Part shown: piece after piece, positions 1 through 8,531 of the stretch | How positions within the stretch are numbered: position 1 is the stretch's first letter | How the letters are laid out: every line of letters starts with the position of its first letter | DNA from: Verrucomicrobiales bacterium | GTDB lineage: Bacteria; Verrucomicrobiota; Verrucomicrobiia; Verrucomicrobiales; DEV007 | Length of the DNA: 64,000 nt | NCBI GenBank assembly: GCA_029233965.1 | Contig: JARGOP010000013.1 | Span: 26,177-90,176, forward strand | Direction of reading: 5' to 3' | Notes under the pieces: generated by a model | Told to the model about the DNA's origin: nothing | Databases searched by the model: none | What the model saw: only the letters and a program-made list of their open reading frames with translations | Position numbers and translations under genes: made by a program

Positions 1-2
1 AG

Positions 3-326
3 TCAGCAAAGCAGGAGCTCAAGCACAAGGAAATGGTCTCCCAGGCGGATTTTAAAACGCAGTATCAGGAGAGCACGTATCTGCCGCTGGGGGAGGAGCC
101 GGCTTTGCTCTTCAGTATCGGATTGAAGGCGGGTCCGGACGGGAGCCAGCTTCTCTGCATGCACCCCGAGAAAGGGCAGGGGATTGAGATGGCGCTGAAC
201 GAGCAAATTCTTCATTCCCTCGCCAAGCTGATCGTTGATACGACCGCGAAGGCGGGCTGGAATCTGGATTTGCGGTTTGTGCCTCCGTCGAAGGGCGGGG
301 ACGGGTCGTCGGCGGGTTTGAATTGA
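3..326 (+). CDS. Small unknown protein, 5' end outside the window
   Basis: The reading frame is open back to the left edge, so the gene probably starts outside the window; an internal ATG at 33 would give a 97-residue protein. The visible part is a mixed alpha/beta sequence with the stretch LLCMHPEKGQGIEMALNE and a low-complexity Gly/Ser tail before TGA at 324-326. No signal peptide, membrane segment or family motif is visible. It runs towards the end of the oppositely oriented XylR-like gene, with about 120 bases between them in which I see no gene. I do not recognise the family. That it is coding is inferred only from the sustained open frame and protein-like composition. Confidence 0.5.
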   Translation, partial: SAKQELKHKEMVSQADFKTQYQESTYLPLGEEPALLFSIGLKAGPDGSQLLCMHPEKGQGIEMALNEQILHSLAKLIVDTTAKAGWNLDLRFVPPSKGGDGSSAGLN

Positions 327-447
327 GCTTGCGCATGAGTCTGGAGGGTGCGAGCTGCACCTTGCCCGCGAAGGCGTTGCTGCAAACCCAGGGCGCAACA
401 ACGAGTTCCGTTTTGCTTCCCGATGCCGCCGAACGGGATGGCCCGGA

Positions 448-1611
448 TTACACCCGGTTCTTCCGGCGGTATTCTCCCGGGGTCAGTTGGTAGCGCTCGC
501 GGAATGCGGTCTGGAGATAGTGGGCGTGGGAGAATCCGGCCATGTCGGAAATGGTCTCGATCGTGAAGTCGGTGTTTCGGAGGAGGCGGGTCACTTCGCG
601 GAACCTGACGCGGAGCAGTTCCTCTTTCGCCCCCCGCTTCAGGTGCGTCTTCATGCGCCGTTCCAGGGTGCTGCGCGAGACATTGAGGCGACCGCAAATT
701 TCCCCGACGGTGATGCCGTTCAGGGCGCTTTCCCGAATCATGCGAACTGCCTGGAGGACGAGGGCGTCTTCGATGACCCATTCATCGGAGGAACCCCGAA
801 CCTCGATCCCTTTCGGCGGAATCAGAATCTGATTTTCCGGAGTTTCGCCCTTCATGAGGAGATCGAGCGCTTGAGCGGCTCTGAATCCGACCTGTTCTCC
901 GTCGAATTGCACGCTTGTCAGGGTAGGGGAGGTGAAGGTGCAAAGGGTTTCCTCATTCTCACACCCGACCACCGCGACTTCCTCGGGGACGGCGATCTGC
1001 GCCCGTTGGCAGGCATCAAGAAGGCGCGAGGCAAGCTGGTCGTTGGTGGCAAAGATCCCGATCGGTTTCTCGAGGGAACCGAGCCATTCCATCAATTCAG
1101 ACTGGTGGAGTTCCCAGTCGAGCGGGCTCGATTCCCCATGCGAGGGAAGGAGTTCACAGGTCGCTCCCGCCGATTCGACACGACTGACGAAATTACTTAC
1201 CCGTTCGCGAAAGAAGGCCTCAGTGTCGAGGGTGTAGGCGGCAAAACGACGGTAACCCCGGTTCAGGAAATGCTCCGCCACCATCTCGCCGATGAGGGCG
1301 TTGTCCATCCCGACAAAAGGGAAGCCCCGGTGGTAGTTCATGGATCGCAATTCAACGGCGGGCACGCCGGTTAGCGCAATTGCGTCAGCCATCTCCTGGC
1401 TGTGAGTTCGCGTGAGAATACCGTCTCCATCCCATTTTCCGAGCCAGAGGGGGAAGGAGGATTCAAGCGCTCTGAGTTCCAGGAAGGTCGACCAGCGTCC
1501 CGCGCCCTGCAGGTAGCGACTGACACCGCGAAGCATCTCCCGGGTGTAGGAACGGGTCGTTTCCACGAGGATCGCAACGCGTTTGACGTCGGTTTTTGGA
1601 GAAGAAATCAA
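448..1611 (-). CDS. XylR-type AraC-family transcriptional regulator
   Basis: A 387-residue regulator with two parts. Residues about 10-275 resemble the periplasmic-binding-protein/LacI-type sensor (opening KRVAILVETTRSYTREMLRG; later FPFVGMDNALIGEMVAEHF, GIFATNDQLASRLLDACQ and VAVVGCENEE). Residues about 285-387 are an AraC-type double helix-turn-helix ending SHAHYLQTAFRERYQLTPGEYRR. This is the XylR architecture, in which a sugar bound to the sensor controls DNA binding. The start is TTG at 1609-1611: the sensor fold begins at residue 10 and no nearby in-frame ATG exists. It diverges from the operon that begins at 1685, so it is likely its regulator, responding to a sugar released from the target glycan. 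Function is inferred from the family and position. Confidence 0.9.
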   Translation of the reverse strand: MISSPKTDVKRVAILVETTRSYTREMLRGVSRYLQGAGRWSTFLELRALESSFPLWLGKWDGDGILTRTHSQEMADAIALTGVPAVELRSMNYHRGFPFVGMDNALIGEMVAEHFLNRGYRRFAAYTLDTEAFFRERVSNFVSRVESAGATCELLPSHGESSPLDWELHQSELMEWLGSLEKPIGIFATNDQLASRLLDACQRAQIAVPEEVAVVGCENEETLCTFTSPTLTSVQFDGEQVGFRAAQALDLLMKGETPENQILIPPKGIEVRGSSDEWVIEDALVLQAVRMIRESALNGITVGEICGRLNVSRSTLERRMKTHLKRGAKEELLRVRFREVTRLLRNTDFTIETISDMAGFSHAHYLQTAFRERYQLTPGEYRRKNRV

Positions 1612-1684
1612 GATGACGAAAAACCTGAGGTTTCCTGCATGATATCTGTAGGGACAGCGAGGTCAACCCTGTTAGGGTAGTCTC
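1612..1684. promoter_or_regulatory. Divergent control region with palindrome
   Basis: This 73-base gap separates the XylR-like regulator from the catabolic operon and must hold both promoters. A 13-base palindrome, AAACC-TGA-GGTTT, lies at 1621-1633, close to the regulator's start. A shorter ACCCT-GTT-AGGGT repeat lies just before the ATG at 1685. Either could be an operator. No convincing -35/-10 pair is visible. Confidence 0.45.
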
Positions 1685-2257
1685 ATGTCAAACTCGATTG
1701 GAAAAGCACTCATTGTGGTCGGAGACGCGACCGAGACCGTGGATACTCTCTATCCTTTTTACCGCCTGCAGGAGGCGGGCATTGAACCTGTCGTGATCGC
1801 CCCTGAAAAGCGACTCTATCAAATGGTGATGCACGAGGTGCGTCCCGGATGGACGATTACCCGCGAGTGGGAAGGATACCAGATTCAAGCCGACCTCGCC
1901 TTCTCAGAGGTGAAGCCGGAAGAGTATCTCGGCATTCTTTTCTCCGGAGGACGTGCCCCGGAATACATTCGCGAGGATCCGGACCTTATTTCAATGACGC
2001 AGTGGTTTTTCGATCAGAACAAGCCGATCGCGAGCGTTTGTCACGGGGTGGAGATTCCGGCCCGGGCCGACCGGGTCAAAGGGCGCAGGATGGCGACGGT
2101 CGCGAAGTGTCAGTTCGATCTCGAGATCTGCGGAGGGATTTATGTGAACGAGCCCTGCGTCATCGACGGGAATCTCGTTTCCGGCCGGACCTTCCACGAC
2201 AACGGCCATTACGTCGGCCCGTGGATCAAAATGCTGGAAGAAGAAGCCGCAAAGTAA
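1685..2257 (+). CDS. DJ-1/PfpI family protein
   Basis: A 190-residue single-domain protein of the DJ-1/PfpI/class I glutamine amidotransferase-like superfamily. The Rossmann-like start GKALIVVGDATETVDTLYPF is followed by GILFSGGRAPEYIREDP and the nucleophile elbow ASVCHGVEIPARA, with the presumed reactive cysteine at residue 119. Members act as deglycases, chaperones or proteases, and many are uncharacterised; the exact reaction cannot be read from sequence. It lacks a signal peptide, unlike the exported products downstream. It is the first gene of the operon driven away from the XylR-like regulator, 23 bases before the sugar isomerase-like gene, so a role in handling sugar-derived carbonyls is a reasonable guess. 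Confidence 0.88.
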   Translation: MSNSIGKALIVVGDATETVDTLYPFYRLQEAGIEPVVIAPEKRLYQMVMHEVRPGWTITREWEGYQIQADLAFSEVKPEEYLGILFSGGRAPEYIREDPDLISMTQWFFDQNKPIASVCHGVEIPARADRVKGRRMATVAKCQFDLEICGGIYVNEPCVIDGNLVSGRTFHDNGHYVGPWIKMLEEEAAK

Positions 2258-2280
2258 TCCTGACAAAAACCCCCGTGATC

Positions 2281-3192
2281 ATGAATCGTCGAAAAGCCTG
2301 TCAGATCCTCGCTGCCGCAGCCGTCGCCCCGACGGTTGCCGGCGCAAAGCCACCTCATCCCCGCTACGTTCTTTCGTCGGCGATGTATGGGGACATGCCG
2401 ATGAACACCGTTCTCGGAGAAGTGAAGAAGGCCGGTTGTGAAGCGGTCGATATCTGGAGGAAGGTTCATGCGACTCATCGCGAGCAGATCACGGAGATGG
2501 GTGACGATGCCTTTCAGGCCCTGCTGGAAAAGCATGACACGGCGATGGCGATTTCAACCTGCTATCCGCTCGGACCCTTTCGACAGGATGAGGAGATGGC
2601 CTGGGTGAAAAAGAACGGCGGTCACATGACGGTCTGCGCTTCCGGGAAAATGGGGGACGATGACCCGGTCGGAGCCGCGGCGAAGACTCAGGTGAAAGCC
2701 TTTTTTGAGAAGCTGAAACCCCACTACGAAAAAGCGGAGGAGCTCGGGGTCACGATGGCGATTGAGAATCACAAGAACGCGATGCTTTCCTCGCCGGATT
2801 CGATTCGCTATTTCGCGGAGCTGAATCCGTCGCCGAATGTGGGGATCGCTTTTGCTCCGCATCATCTTTACGACGCGGTCGATGACATTCCGAAGCTGAT
2901 TCGGGACTGCGGTAAAGAGAATATTCCATTTATCTATTTCCAGGAGTATCACCCCTCATCGAAAGAGAAGATGGCGAAGGAGGAGGAACTGAAACAGCTC
3001 CCCGGTTTCGGCTCGCTCGACTACGTCCCGATTCTGAAAGCACTTCACGAGATCAAGTTCGATGGGTTGGCTGAGATCTTCATGCATCCGGTGCCACGCG
3101 GAATTCCCATGCTGGAGACGGCGGAGGAAATCACCGCGGCAATCAACCGGTCGCGGACCTACATCGGTGAGTGTCTCGAAAAACTTGCCTGA
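2281..3192 (+). CDS. Sugar phosphate isomerase/epimerase-like TIM barrel protein
   Basis: A 303-residue protein starting MNRRKACQILAAAAVAPTVAG, a twin-arginine-like or lipoprotein-like export signal typical of PVC proteins, followed by an AP-endonuclease-2/xylose-isomerase-like barrel. Barrel features include a recurring pattern of acidic strand ends: EAVDIWRKVHA, VTMAIENHKN, VGIAFAPHHLYDAVDD, PFIYFQEYHP and DGLAEIFMHP, where His, Glu and Asp would bind a divalent metal. Such proteins interconvert or epimerise sugars; the substrate is not evident. The frame extends upstream of 2281, but 2281 gives the signal peptide and sits 23 bases after the DJ-1 gene. The next gene starts 8 bases after its stop, consistent with one operon. 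Confidence 0.85.
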   Translation: MNRRKACQILAAAAVAPTVAGAKPPHPRYVLSSAMYGDMPMNTVLGEVKKAGCEAVDIWRKVHATHREQITEMGDDAFQALLEKHDTAMAISTCYPLGPFRQDEEMAWVKKNGGHMTVCASGKMGDDDPVGAAAKTQVKAFFEKLKPHYEKAEELGVTMAIENHKNAMLSSPDSIRYFAELNPSPNVGIAFAPHHLYDAVDDIPKLIRDCGKENIPFIYFQEYHPSSKEKMAKEEELKQLPGFGSLDYVPILKALHEIKFDGLAEIFMHPVPRGIPMLETAEEITAAINRSRTYIGECLEKLA

Positions 3193-3199
3193 CCCTGAC

Positions 3200-5293
3200 A
3201 TGTTTTCATCAGCGAAAAAGAAGTTCCTGTCAGCGCTCGTGCTCTCCGCCGCCACGTGTCTGGCTGAAGCGGCTCCCCACGTGGTTGGCTATGAGCGGTT
3301 TCATTCGGAAACGCCGACCGCAGAGGGTGGTGCAATTCTCTTTTCTGAGTTGGGCTGTGCCGGTTGTCACGGTGGTTCTGCTACGGTGGTGCGTCGAAAG
3401 GGGCCGCGGCTGATTGATTTGTCGCAACGAATCGAGCGCGACTGGCTTGTCGATTTTTTGAAGAATCCGGAGTCAGGGCGCAAAGGCTCTACCATGCCGC
3501 AATTGTTTCACGGGGTGAGCGATGAAGAATTGGATGCGGTGGTCGCTTATCTCGGCAGCATCGGGAAGGGGATCAAGTATCCGGCGGATCGCCATGCCAA
3601 TGCGGAGCGCGGAAGTGCGCTGTATCACGAGAAAGGGTGTATCGCCTGCCACGCCCCGACGCCTGATTTTCGATCGCCGCAGGGACCGGGGGAAGCTCTC
3701 GTTCCGGAGTTGGCGATTGCGCATCCGGAGTTCAGGAAGAAAACGAGCCTGGAAGCGCTCAATCATTTTCTCACCAGTCCGGGTTCTTATCGTCCCGACG
3801 GACGGATGCCACACATTCAGCTGGATCGTCAGGAGGCGCTGGACATCGCGGCCCATCTCATCGACTATCAGGGATCCGATCCGCGCGAACTCTCCGGCGT
3901 CACCCCCTGGCCGAAATCTTCCCCTGAATTGATCGAAGCGGGAAAGGTAATCGTCACGAAGTTCAACTGCGCCTCGTGTCACGATCTTCCCGGGCTTACG
4001 CCGGGAGCGCTGATGCCTTTGTCAGGATCTTCCGGTGACGCCGGTGGGCATTGTCTCTCAAGTGAACCGGTTGCGGGTATTCCGCACTATGATTTGACGG
4101 ACACCCAGCGCGACTCGCTGAAGCTTTTCCTTTCCGGTGAAAGGCCTGAGAAGGACCCGGATGGAAAGCTGACACTCGCAGCGATGAATTGCTATGCCTG
4201 TCATGATCGTGACGGAATCGGTGGCCCGACGACGGAGACCAACGCGTTTTTCATCGGAGACGAAAGTATCGGCGATTCCGGACGAATTCCTCCTCCACTC
4301 ACCGGTATCGGGCACAAGCTGCAGGCAGACTGGATGAAATCTGTTTTTGCAGGGGAAGAGGAAAGTCGCGTTCGTCCCTACATGAAAACGCAGATGCCGG
4401 CCTACGCGGCCCATGCGGAGGTATTCACGAAATGGTTCCAGGAGATGGATGCCGTTTCCGACGCAAAGGAAATCGTAATCCGGCCGGACGATATCGAATC
4501 CGGACGCAAGTTGCTCGGCATCCATGGCGGGACGAACTGCATCACCTGCCACAACTGGGGCGGGCAGAAGTCGCTCGGGATTCCGGCTCTTGATATCAGC
4601 AATCTGGATTCGAGACTGCAGCCGGGCTGGTTTCGGGAATACCTTCTCAATCCGGCTTCCTACCGCCCCGGAACGCTGATGCCACCACTTTGGCCCGGAG
4701 GTCAGTCGATGGTTCCTGATGTGCTGGAGGGGGACACGGAGCGACAGATCGCGGCGATCTGGGGATTCATCAAGGACGGGCAGGGAGTGCCCGAAGGGTT
4801 TCCCGATCGCAGCGGTGGACAATTTGAGTTGGTTCCAGAGGACCGCCCCGTGATCCAGCGTACCTTTTTCGAGAAGACCGGAACCAAAGCGATCCTCGTT
4901 GGCTTCCCCGGTGAAATTCATTTGGCATACGACGGGAGTCGTGGAAGGCCGTCTCTGGTGTGGCGGGGGCGGTTTTTTGATGCCTACGACACCTGGTTCA
5001 CCCGGGCCGCTCCGTTTGAGAATCCCCTCAGCGACGAGCTCTATCTCTTCGCTGAGGGCGGCGGAGATGGGCGCTTCCTGGGCTACCGCATCGACGAAAA
5101 AGGGAATCCGACTTTCATCAAGGTGGAAGGAGATCGCGAGATTACCGAGAACTACCGGGTCGAGGAGGGAACTTTGATCCGGACGATTCGCTGGGAGGAG
5201 GGCGCGCCTCCCGCGGTGGTCCACCCGACCGGTGCGGAAGTGAAGAGCGAAACAAGCGGGAAAACCCTGACACTGACTTATTCATGGAAATGA
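3200..5293 (+). CDS. Secreted five-heme c-type cytochrome protein
   Basis: A 697-residue exported protein (signal peptide about 1-25, ending AEAAP) with five CxxCH heme c sites: CAGCH at 53-57, CIACH at 147-151, CASCH at 257-261, CYACH at 331-335 and CITCH at 447-451. Each follows a cytochrome c domain pattern with downstream methionines (STMPQLF, GRMPHIQ, GTLMPPLW) as likely axial ligands. The last 200 residues carry no heme motif and form a beta-rich domain. It probably passes electrons from a periplasmic sugar oxidation step. A longer frame exists upstream, but ATG 3200 gives the signal peptide and an 8-base spacing. The following gene overlaps its stop. Multi-heme plus beta-propeller pairs are typical of PVC carbohydrate clusters. 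Confidence 0.9.
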   Translation: MFSSAKKKFLSALVLSAATCLAEAAPHVVGYERFHSETPTAEGGAILFSELGCAGCHGGSATVVRRKGPRLIDLSQRIERDWLVDFLKNPESGRKGSTMPQLFHGVSDEELDAVVAYLGSIGKGIKYPADRHANAERGSALYHEKGCIACHAPTPDFRSPQGPGEALVPELAIAHPEFRKKTSLEALNHFLTSPGSYRPDGRMPHIQLDRQEALDIAAHLIDYQGSDPRELSGVTPWPKSSPELIEAGKVIVTKFNCASCHDLPGLTPGALMPLSGSSGDAGGHCLSSEPVAGIPHYDLTDTQRDSLKLFLSGERPEKDPDGKLTLAAMNCYACHDRDGIGGPTTETNAFFIGDESIGDSGRIPPPLTGIGHKLQADWMKSVFAGEEESRVRPYMKTQMPAYAAHAEVFTKWFQEMDAVSDAKEIVIRPDDIESGRKLLGIHGGTNCITCHNWGGQKSLGIPALDISNLDSRLQPGWFREYLLNPASYRPGTLMPPLWPGGQSMVPDVLEGDTERQIAAIWGFIKDGQGVPEGFPDRSGGQFELVPEDRPVIQRTFFEKTGTKAILVGFPGEIHLAYDGSRGRPSLVWRGRFFDAYDTWFTRAAPFENPLSDELYLFAEGGGDGRFLGYRIDEKGNPTFIKVEGDREITENYRVEEGTLIRTIRWEEGAPPAVVHPTGAEVKSETSGKTLTLTYSWK

Positions 5294-6780
5294 AAACCTG
5301 TTTATCGATTGGAGTTGTCCTCGGCCTCGCGGGACTCTCCCCGGCTGACGACGCCAAGGCCTCCTACGAGGTCTTCGAACTCATGACGGCGAGTTCCCCG
5401 AGTGATTCGCGGTCGACAGAGTGGAAGCCCGGTGACGGGATCACGATGGAGGTGAGTGGGATGGAGTGGATCGGGGACATGCTGGCCGTGTCGATTCGAA
5501 AAGGAGAGGTCTGGATGGTGGAGAATCCTCTCTCTGATAAGGTCGCAGAGATCTCCTACCGGCTCTTTGCCTCAGGTCTTCATGAACCGCTCGGGCTCGA
5601 CCGCGACGGGAAGGACTTGCTGGTTTCCCAGCGGGCTGAAATCACCCGGTTGCAGGACAATGACGGGGACGGTGTCGCCGATGCCTACCTCACCGAATGT
5701 GACGGGTGGAATGTGTCAGGAAACTATCACGCCTACACTTATGGCCCTGAGCGCGACGGCGATGGCAATCTTTGGGTGACGTTGAACCTTGGAATGGGAA
5801 AGCTCGCAGACAACAGCGTCGGATGGAGGGGCTGGGGTGGAATCATCGGAGAAGATCACCGCTTTGTTCCCAAGGCGTTCGGGATGCGTTCGCCCAGCGG
5901 TCTGGGAATGAACCGGGAAGGCGACATGTTCTACTCGGATCAGCAGGGGACCTGGGTGCCGGCCAGTCCGATCTATCATTTGAGGGAAGGGGTGTTCTTC
6001 GGAAACCAGGAATCACTCGGGACCCTGGAGAACCTGGAAGCTCCGTTCCAGCTCAGCGCTGTGCCGGAAGCGAATCTTCCCTATCCGGAGGCCCTCGCGA
6101 GCTGTGCGGAGTTTGTTCCGCCTGCCGTGTGGTTGCCTTATAACAAAATGGGAAGAAGCACGACGGACATTCAGGTCATTGATGAGGATGGGAAATTCGG
6201 CCCTTTCGATGGACAACTCCTCATCGGGGAGTTCACGAATTCCGCGGTCAGCCGGGTCTTTCTCGAGAAAGTCGGCGGTGAGTATCAGGGGGCCTGCTTT
6301 CCATTCCTGCAGGGGTTCCCCGCCGCCGTCGTGAGGTTGTCGTTTGCTCCGGACGGGTCCCTCTTTGTCGGGATGACGAATCGGGGTTGGTCTTCACTCG
6401 GGAACCGCTCCTACGGACTTTCGCGGGTTTCCTACCGTGGGGTGAATCCCTTTGCGATCCGGGAAATGAGGGCAAGGCCGGACGGTTTCGAGTTGAAGTT
6501 TACCGCGCCGGTCGATCCGGATTCATTGGAGGGAGCGTTCGAGATGAGTAGCTATACCTACCTCTATTCGAAATCCTACGGCAGCGACGAAATCGAGACA
6601 AAATCACATGCGATCACCGGAGTCGAAGTTCTCGATGACGGGAAGAGTGTCAGGCTGGTTGTGGAAGGGTGTCGCCCTCTTTACGTGCACGAACTGCGCA
6701 CCGACGGGATTCTTTCGGCGGACGGTCGCCCCCTCGATTTTGCCAATGCCTACTACACTCTGAATAGAATCCCGGAATGA
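5290..6780 (+). CDS. Secreted beta-propeller (NHL/SGL-like) protein
   Basis: About 496 residues with a signal peptide (MKTCLSIGVVLGLAGLSPADD). The body looks like the soluble-glucose-dehydrogenase/NHL-type propeller found next to heme proteins in PVC bacteria: repeated blades such as GLHEPLGLDRDGKDLLVSQR, DNDGDGVADAY (a calcium-binding-like loop), GDGNLWVTLN, FGMRSPSGLGMNREG and LSFAPDGSLFVGMTNRG. Possible start codons are 5284 and 5290; 5290 forms an ATGA overlap with the upstream cytochrome stop, the arrangement also seen at the next two junctions, so I chose it. It has no CxxCH of its own. I infer a periplasmic partner of the five-heme protein, perhaps a sugar dehydrogenase-like subunit; no catalytic residues can be assigned. 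Confidence 0.8.
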   Translation: MKTCLSIGVVLGLAGLSPADDAKASYEVFELMTASSPSDSRSTEWKPGDGITMEVSGMEWIGDMLAVSIRKGEVWMVENPLSDKVAEISYRLFASGLHEPLGLDRDGKDLLVSQRAEITRLQDNDGDGVADAYLTECDGWNVSGNYHAYTYGPERDGDGNLWVTLNLGMGKLADNSVGWRGWGGIIGEDHRFVPKAFGMRSPSGLGMNREGDMFYSDQQGTWVPASPIYHLREGVFFGNQESLGTLENLEAPFQLSAVPEANLPYPEALASCAEFVPPAVWLPYNKMGRSTTDIQVIDEDGKFGPFDGQLLIGEFTNSAVSRVFLEKVGGEYQGACFPFLQGFPAAVVRLSFAPDGSLFVGMTNRGWSSLGNRSYGLSRVSYRGVNPFAIREMRARPDGFELKFTAPVDPDSLEGAFEMSSYTYLYSKSYGSDEIETKSHAITGVEVLDDGKSVRLVVEGCRPLYVHELRTDGILSADGRPLDFANAYYTLNRIPE

Positions 6781-8531
6781 GACCCCTGCTGCTATTTCTC
6801 GCCTGTTTGATCAGTGTTTCCGGTCTTGCGGCGGATCGGCCGAACCTGCTATTCATCATGACTGATGATCAGGGCTACTGGGACACGGGAGCGACCGGGA
6901 ATCCCCACATCGACACGCCGTACCTCGACAGTCTTGCAAGCGACGGAACGCAGTTCCGGCGATACTACGCGGCCCCGGTTTGTGCCCCGACCCGGGCGGG
7001 AGTGATGACGGGACGATACTATCTGAGAACCGGACTCTACAACACACGCTTCGGTGGCGACTCGATGGGGAAGGGTGAGATTACGGTGGCGCAGTTGCTG
7101 AAAAACGCCGGATACCGAACCGGCCTCTTCGGGAAATGGCACCTCGGAAAATATCCCGGCTATCAGCCGCAGGAGCGCGGGTTTGATGAGTTCTTCGGAC
7201 ACTATCATGGCCACATCGAACGCTACGAGTTTCCCGATCAGGTCTATCACAACGGAACCCCGGTCGAGGCGCGGGGCTATGTGACCGATCTCTTTGCTGA
7301 TGCCGCGATTGATTTCATGGAGGCGACCGTGACCGCGAGTGATGACCCGTTTTTCTGTGCTCTGATGTTCAATGCCCCGCATTCCCCGTGGTTGCTCGAC
7401 ACCTCGCATTCCTCTCAGCCCGGGGGGGACGAGACTCTCGCAAAATACCTGGAGCGGGGACTGCCTCTTCGCGAGGCCCGGATCTATTCTCTCATTGAGA
7501 GGGTTGATGAGAACGTCGGGAGAGTGCTCGCGAAGCTTGAAGAGCTCGATCTTGCGGAAGACACCCTCGTGATTTTTACGAGCGACAACGGAGGTGTCAG
7601 CAAATTCTGGAAAGGGGGAATGAATGGCTACAAATCAGGAAGCTACGAAGGAGGAGTAAGGGCTCCCTTTTTCGTCCGATGGAAGGGAACGGTCCCTGCG
7701 GGGGGAATGGTCGAGGGTCAGGTTTCGCATGTCGATCTTCTGCCGACGTTTTGTGAACTGGCCGGGGTGAAACTGCCGCAGGATCTGGTGCTCGATGGGA
7801 AGAGCCTTGTGCCGCTCCTGAAGTCGGGTCAGGGCGACACGCATCATGAATATGTCTATCACACCTGGGACCGCTATTTCCCCAATCCGGACCGGCGCTG
7901 GGCGGTCAGTGATCAGCGATGGAAGCTGATGGCTCAGTTCGGCACGGACGCGACGCCAAGCCCTTCGGGCTGGCGGTTGTTTGATCTGGAGAACGATCCG
8001 GGCGAGACGAAGAACCTGATCAGGGAGAAGCCGGAGATCGCCGATCGATTGCGCAGGGAGTTCGTGCGCTGGTTTGAAGACGTTACCGATGGGATCACCT
8101 ACGCGCCGATTCGAATCCCGGTGGGGCCTGGTGAGGACCCGGTCGAGATTGAGCCGAGCTGGGCGACCTGGGAAGGGGAGCATATCAACTACACCTTTGA
8201 CGGCTATGACTGGGACACGATCGACGGTTGGAAGGCGCCGGGAGAAAGTGCGACCTGGCAACTCGACGTGGTCGAGCCGGGAACCTACACCGTGGGGTTT
8301 AGCTACGGTTGCCGTCCGCTCGATGCGGGAGGCGTCTTGCGACTGTCTTCGGGGGACTCCACGATTGAGCATTCTGTGCAGGCAACGACGACGGCGGAGC
8401 AATTCGGATGGTTCGACGCGGGGACGATCGAGTTAAAACAAGGTGAGGTGGAGATGAAAGCTGAGGTCGTTTCCGCGCCCGGCCGTGAGCTGATGCGACT
8501 GAACCGTATCCAACTGGAGCGAGTGAAATGA
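6777..8531 (+). CDS. Secreted arylsulfatase A-like sulfatase with C-terminal accessory domain
   Basis: A 584-residue S1-type sulfatase with a signal peptide (about 1-19). The metal-binding start NLLFIMTDDQG gives Asp30 and Asp31, and the active-site motif CAPTR at residues 69-73 fits CxPxR, so Cys69 should be converted to formylglycine by a sulfatase-modifying enzyme not present in this window. Further family features are the GKWHLGK block and IFTSDNGG. The catalytic part ends near residue 450; the remaining 130 residues form a beta-sandwich-like stretch (ATWQLDVVEPGTYTVGFSYG) resembling CBM6-type or discoidin-like modules. It overlaps its neighbours by ATGA on both sides. Together with the next sulfatase it points to a sulfated polysaccharide substrate. 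Confidence 0.93.
   Translation: MRPLLLFLACLISVSGLAADRPNLLFIMTDDQGYWDTGATGNPHIDTPYLDSLASDGTQFRRYYAAPVCAPTRAGVMTGRYYLRTGLYNTRFGGDSMGKGEITVAQLLKNAGYRTGLFGKWHLGKYPGYQPQERGFDEFFGHYHGHIERYEFPDQVYHNGTPVEARGYVTDLFADAAIDFMEATVTASDDPFFCALMFNAPHSPWLLDTSHSSQPGGDETLAKYLERGLPLREARIYSLIERVDENVGRVLAKLEELDLAEDTLVIFTSDNGGVSKFWKGGMNGYKSGSYEGGVRAPFFVRWKGTVPAGGMVEGQVSHVDLLPTFCELAGVKLPQDLVLDGKSLVPLLKSGQGDTHHEYVYHTWDRYFPNPDRRWAVSDQRWKLMAQFGTDATPSPSGWRLFDLENDPGETKNLIREKPEIADRLRREFVRWFEDVTDGITYAPIRIPVGPGEDPVEIEPSWATWEGEHINYTFDGYDWDTIDGWKAPGESATWQLDVVEPGTYTVGFSYGCRPLDAGGVLRLSSGDSTIEHSVQATTTAEQFGWFDAGTIELKQGEVEMKAEVVSAPGRELMRLNRIQLERVK

Noticed and set aside
4058..5224. 388-codon minus-strand ORF
   Set aside because: It is antisense to the five-heme cytochrome gene; frame openness is explained by GC-rich codon bias.
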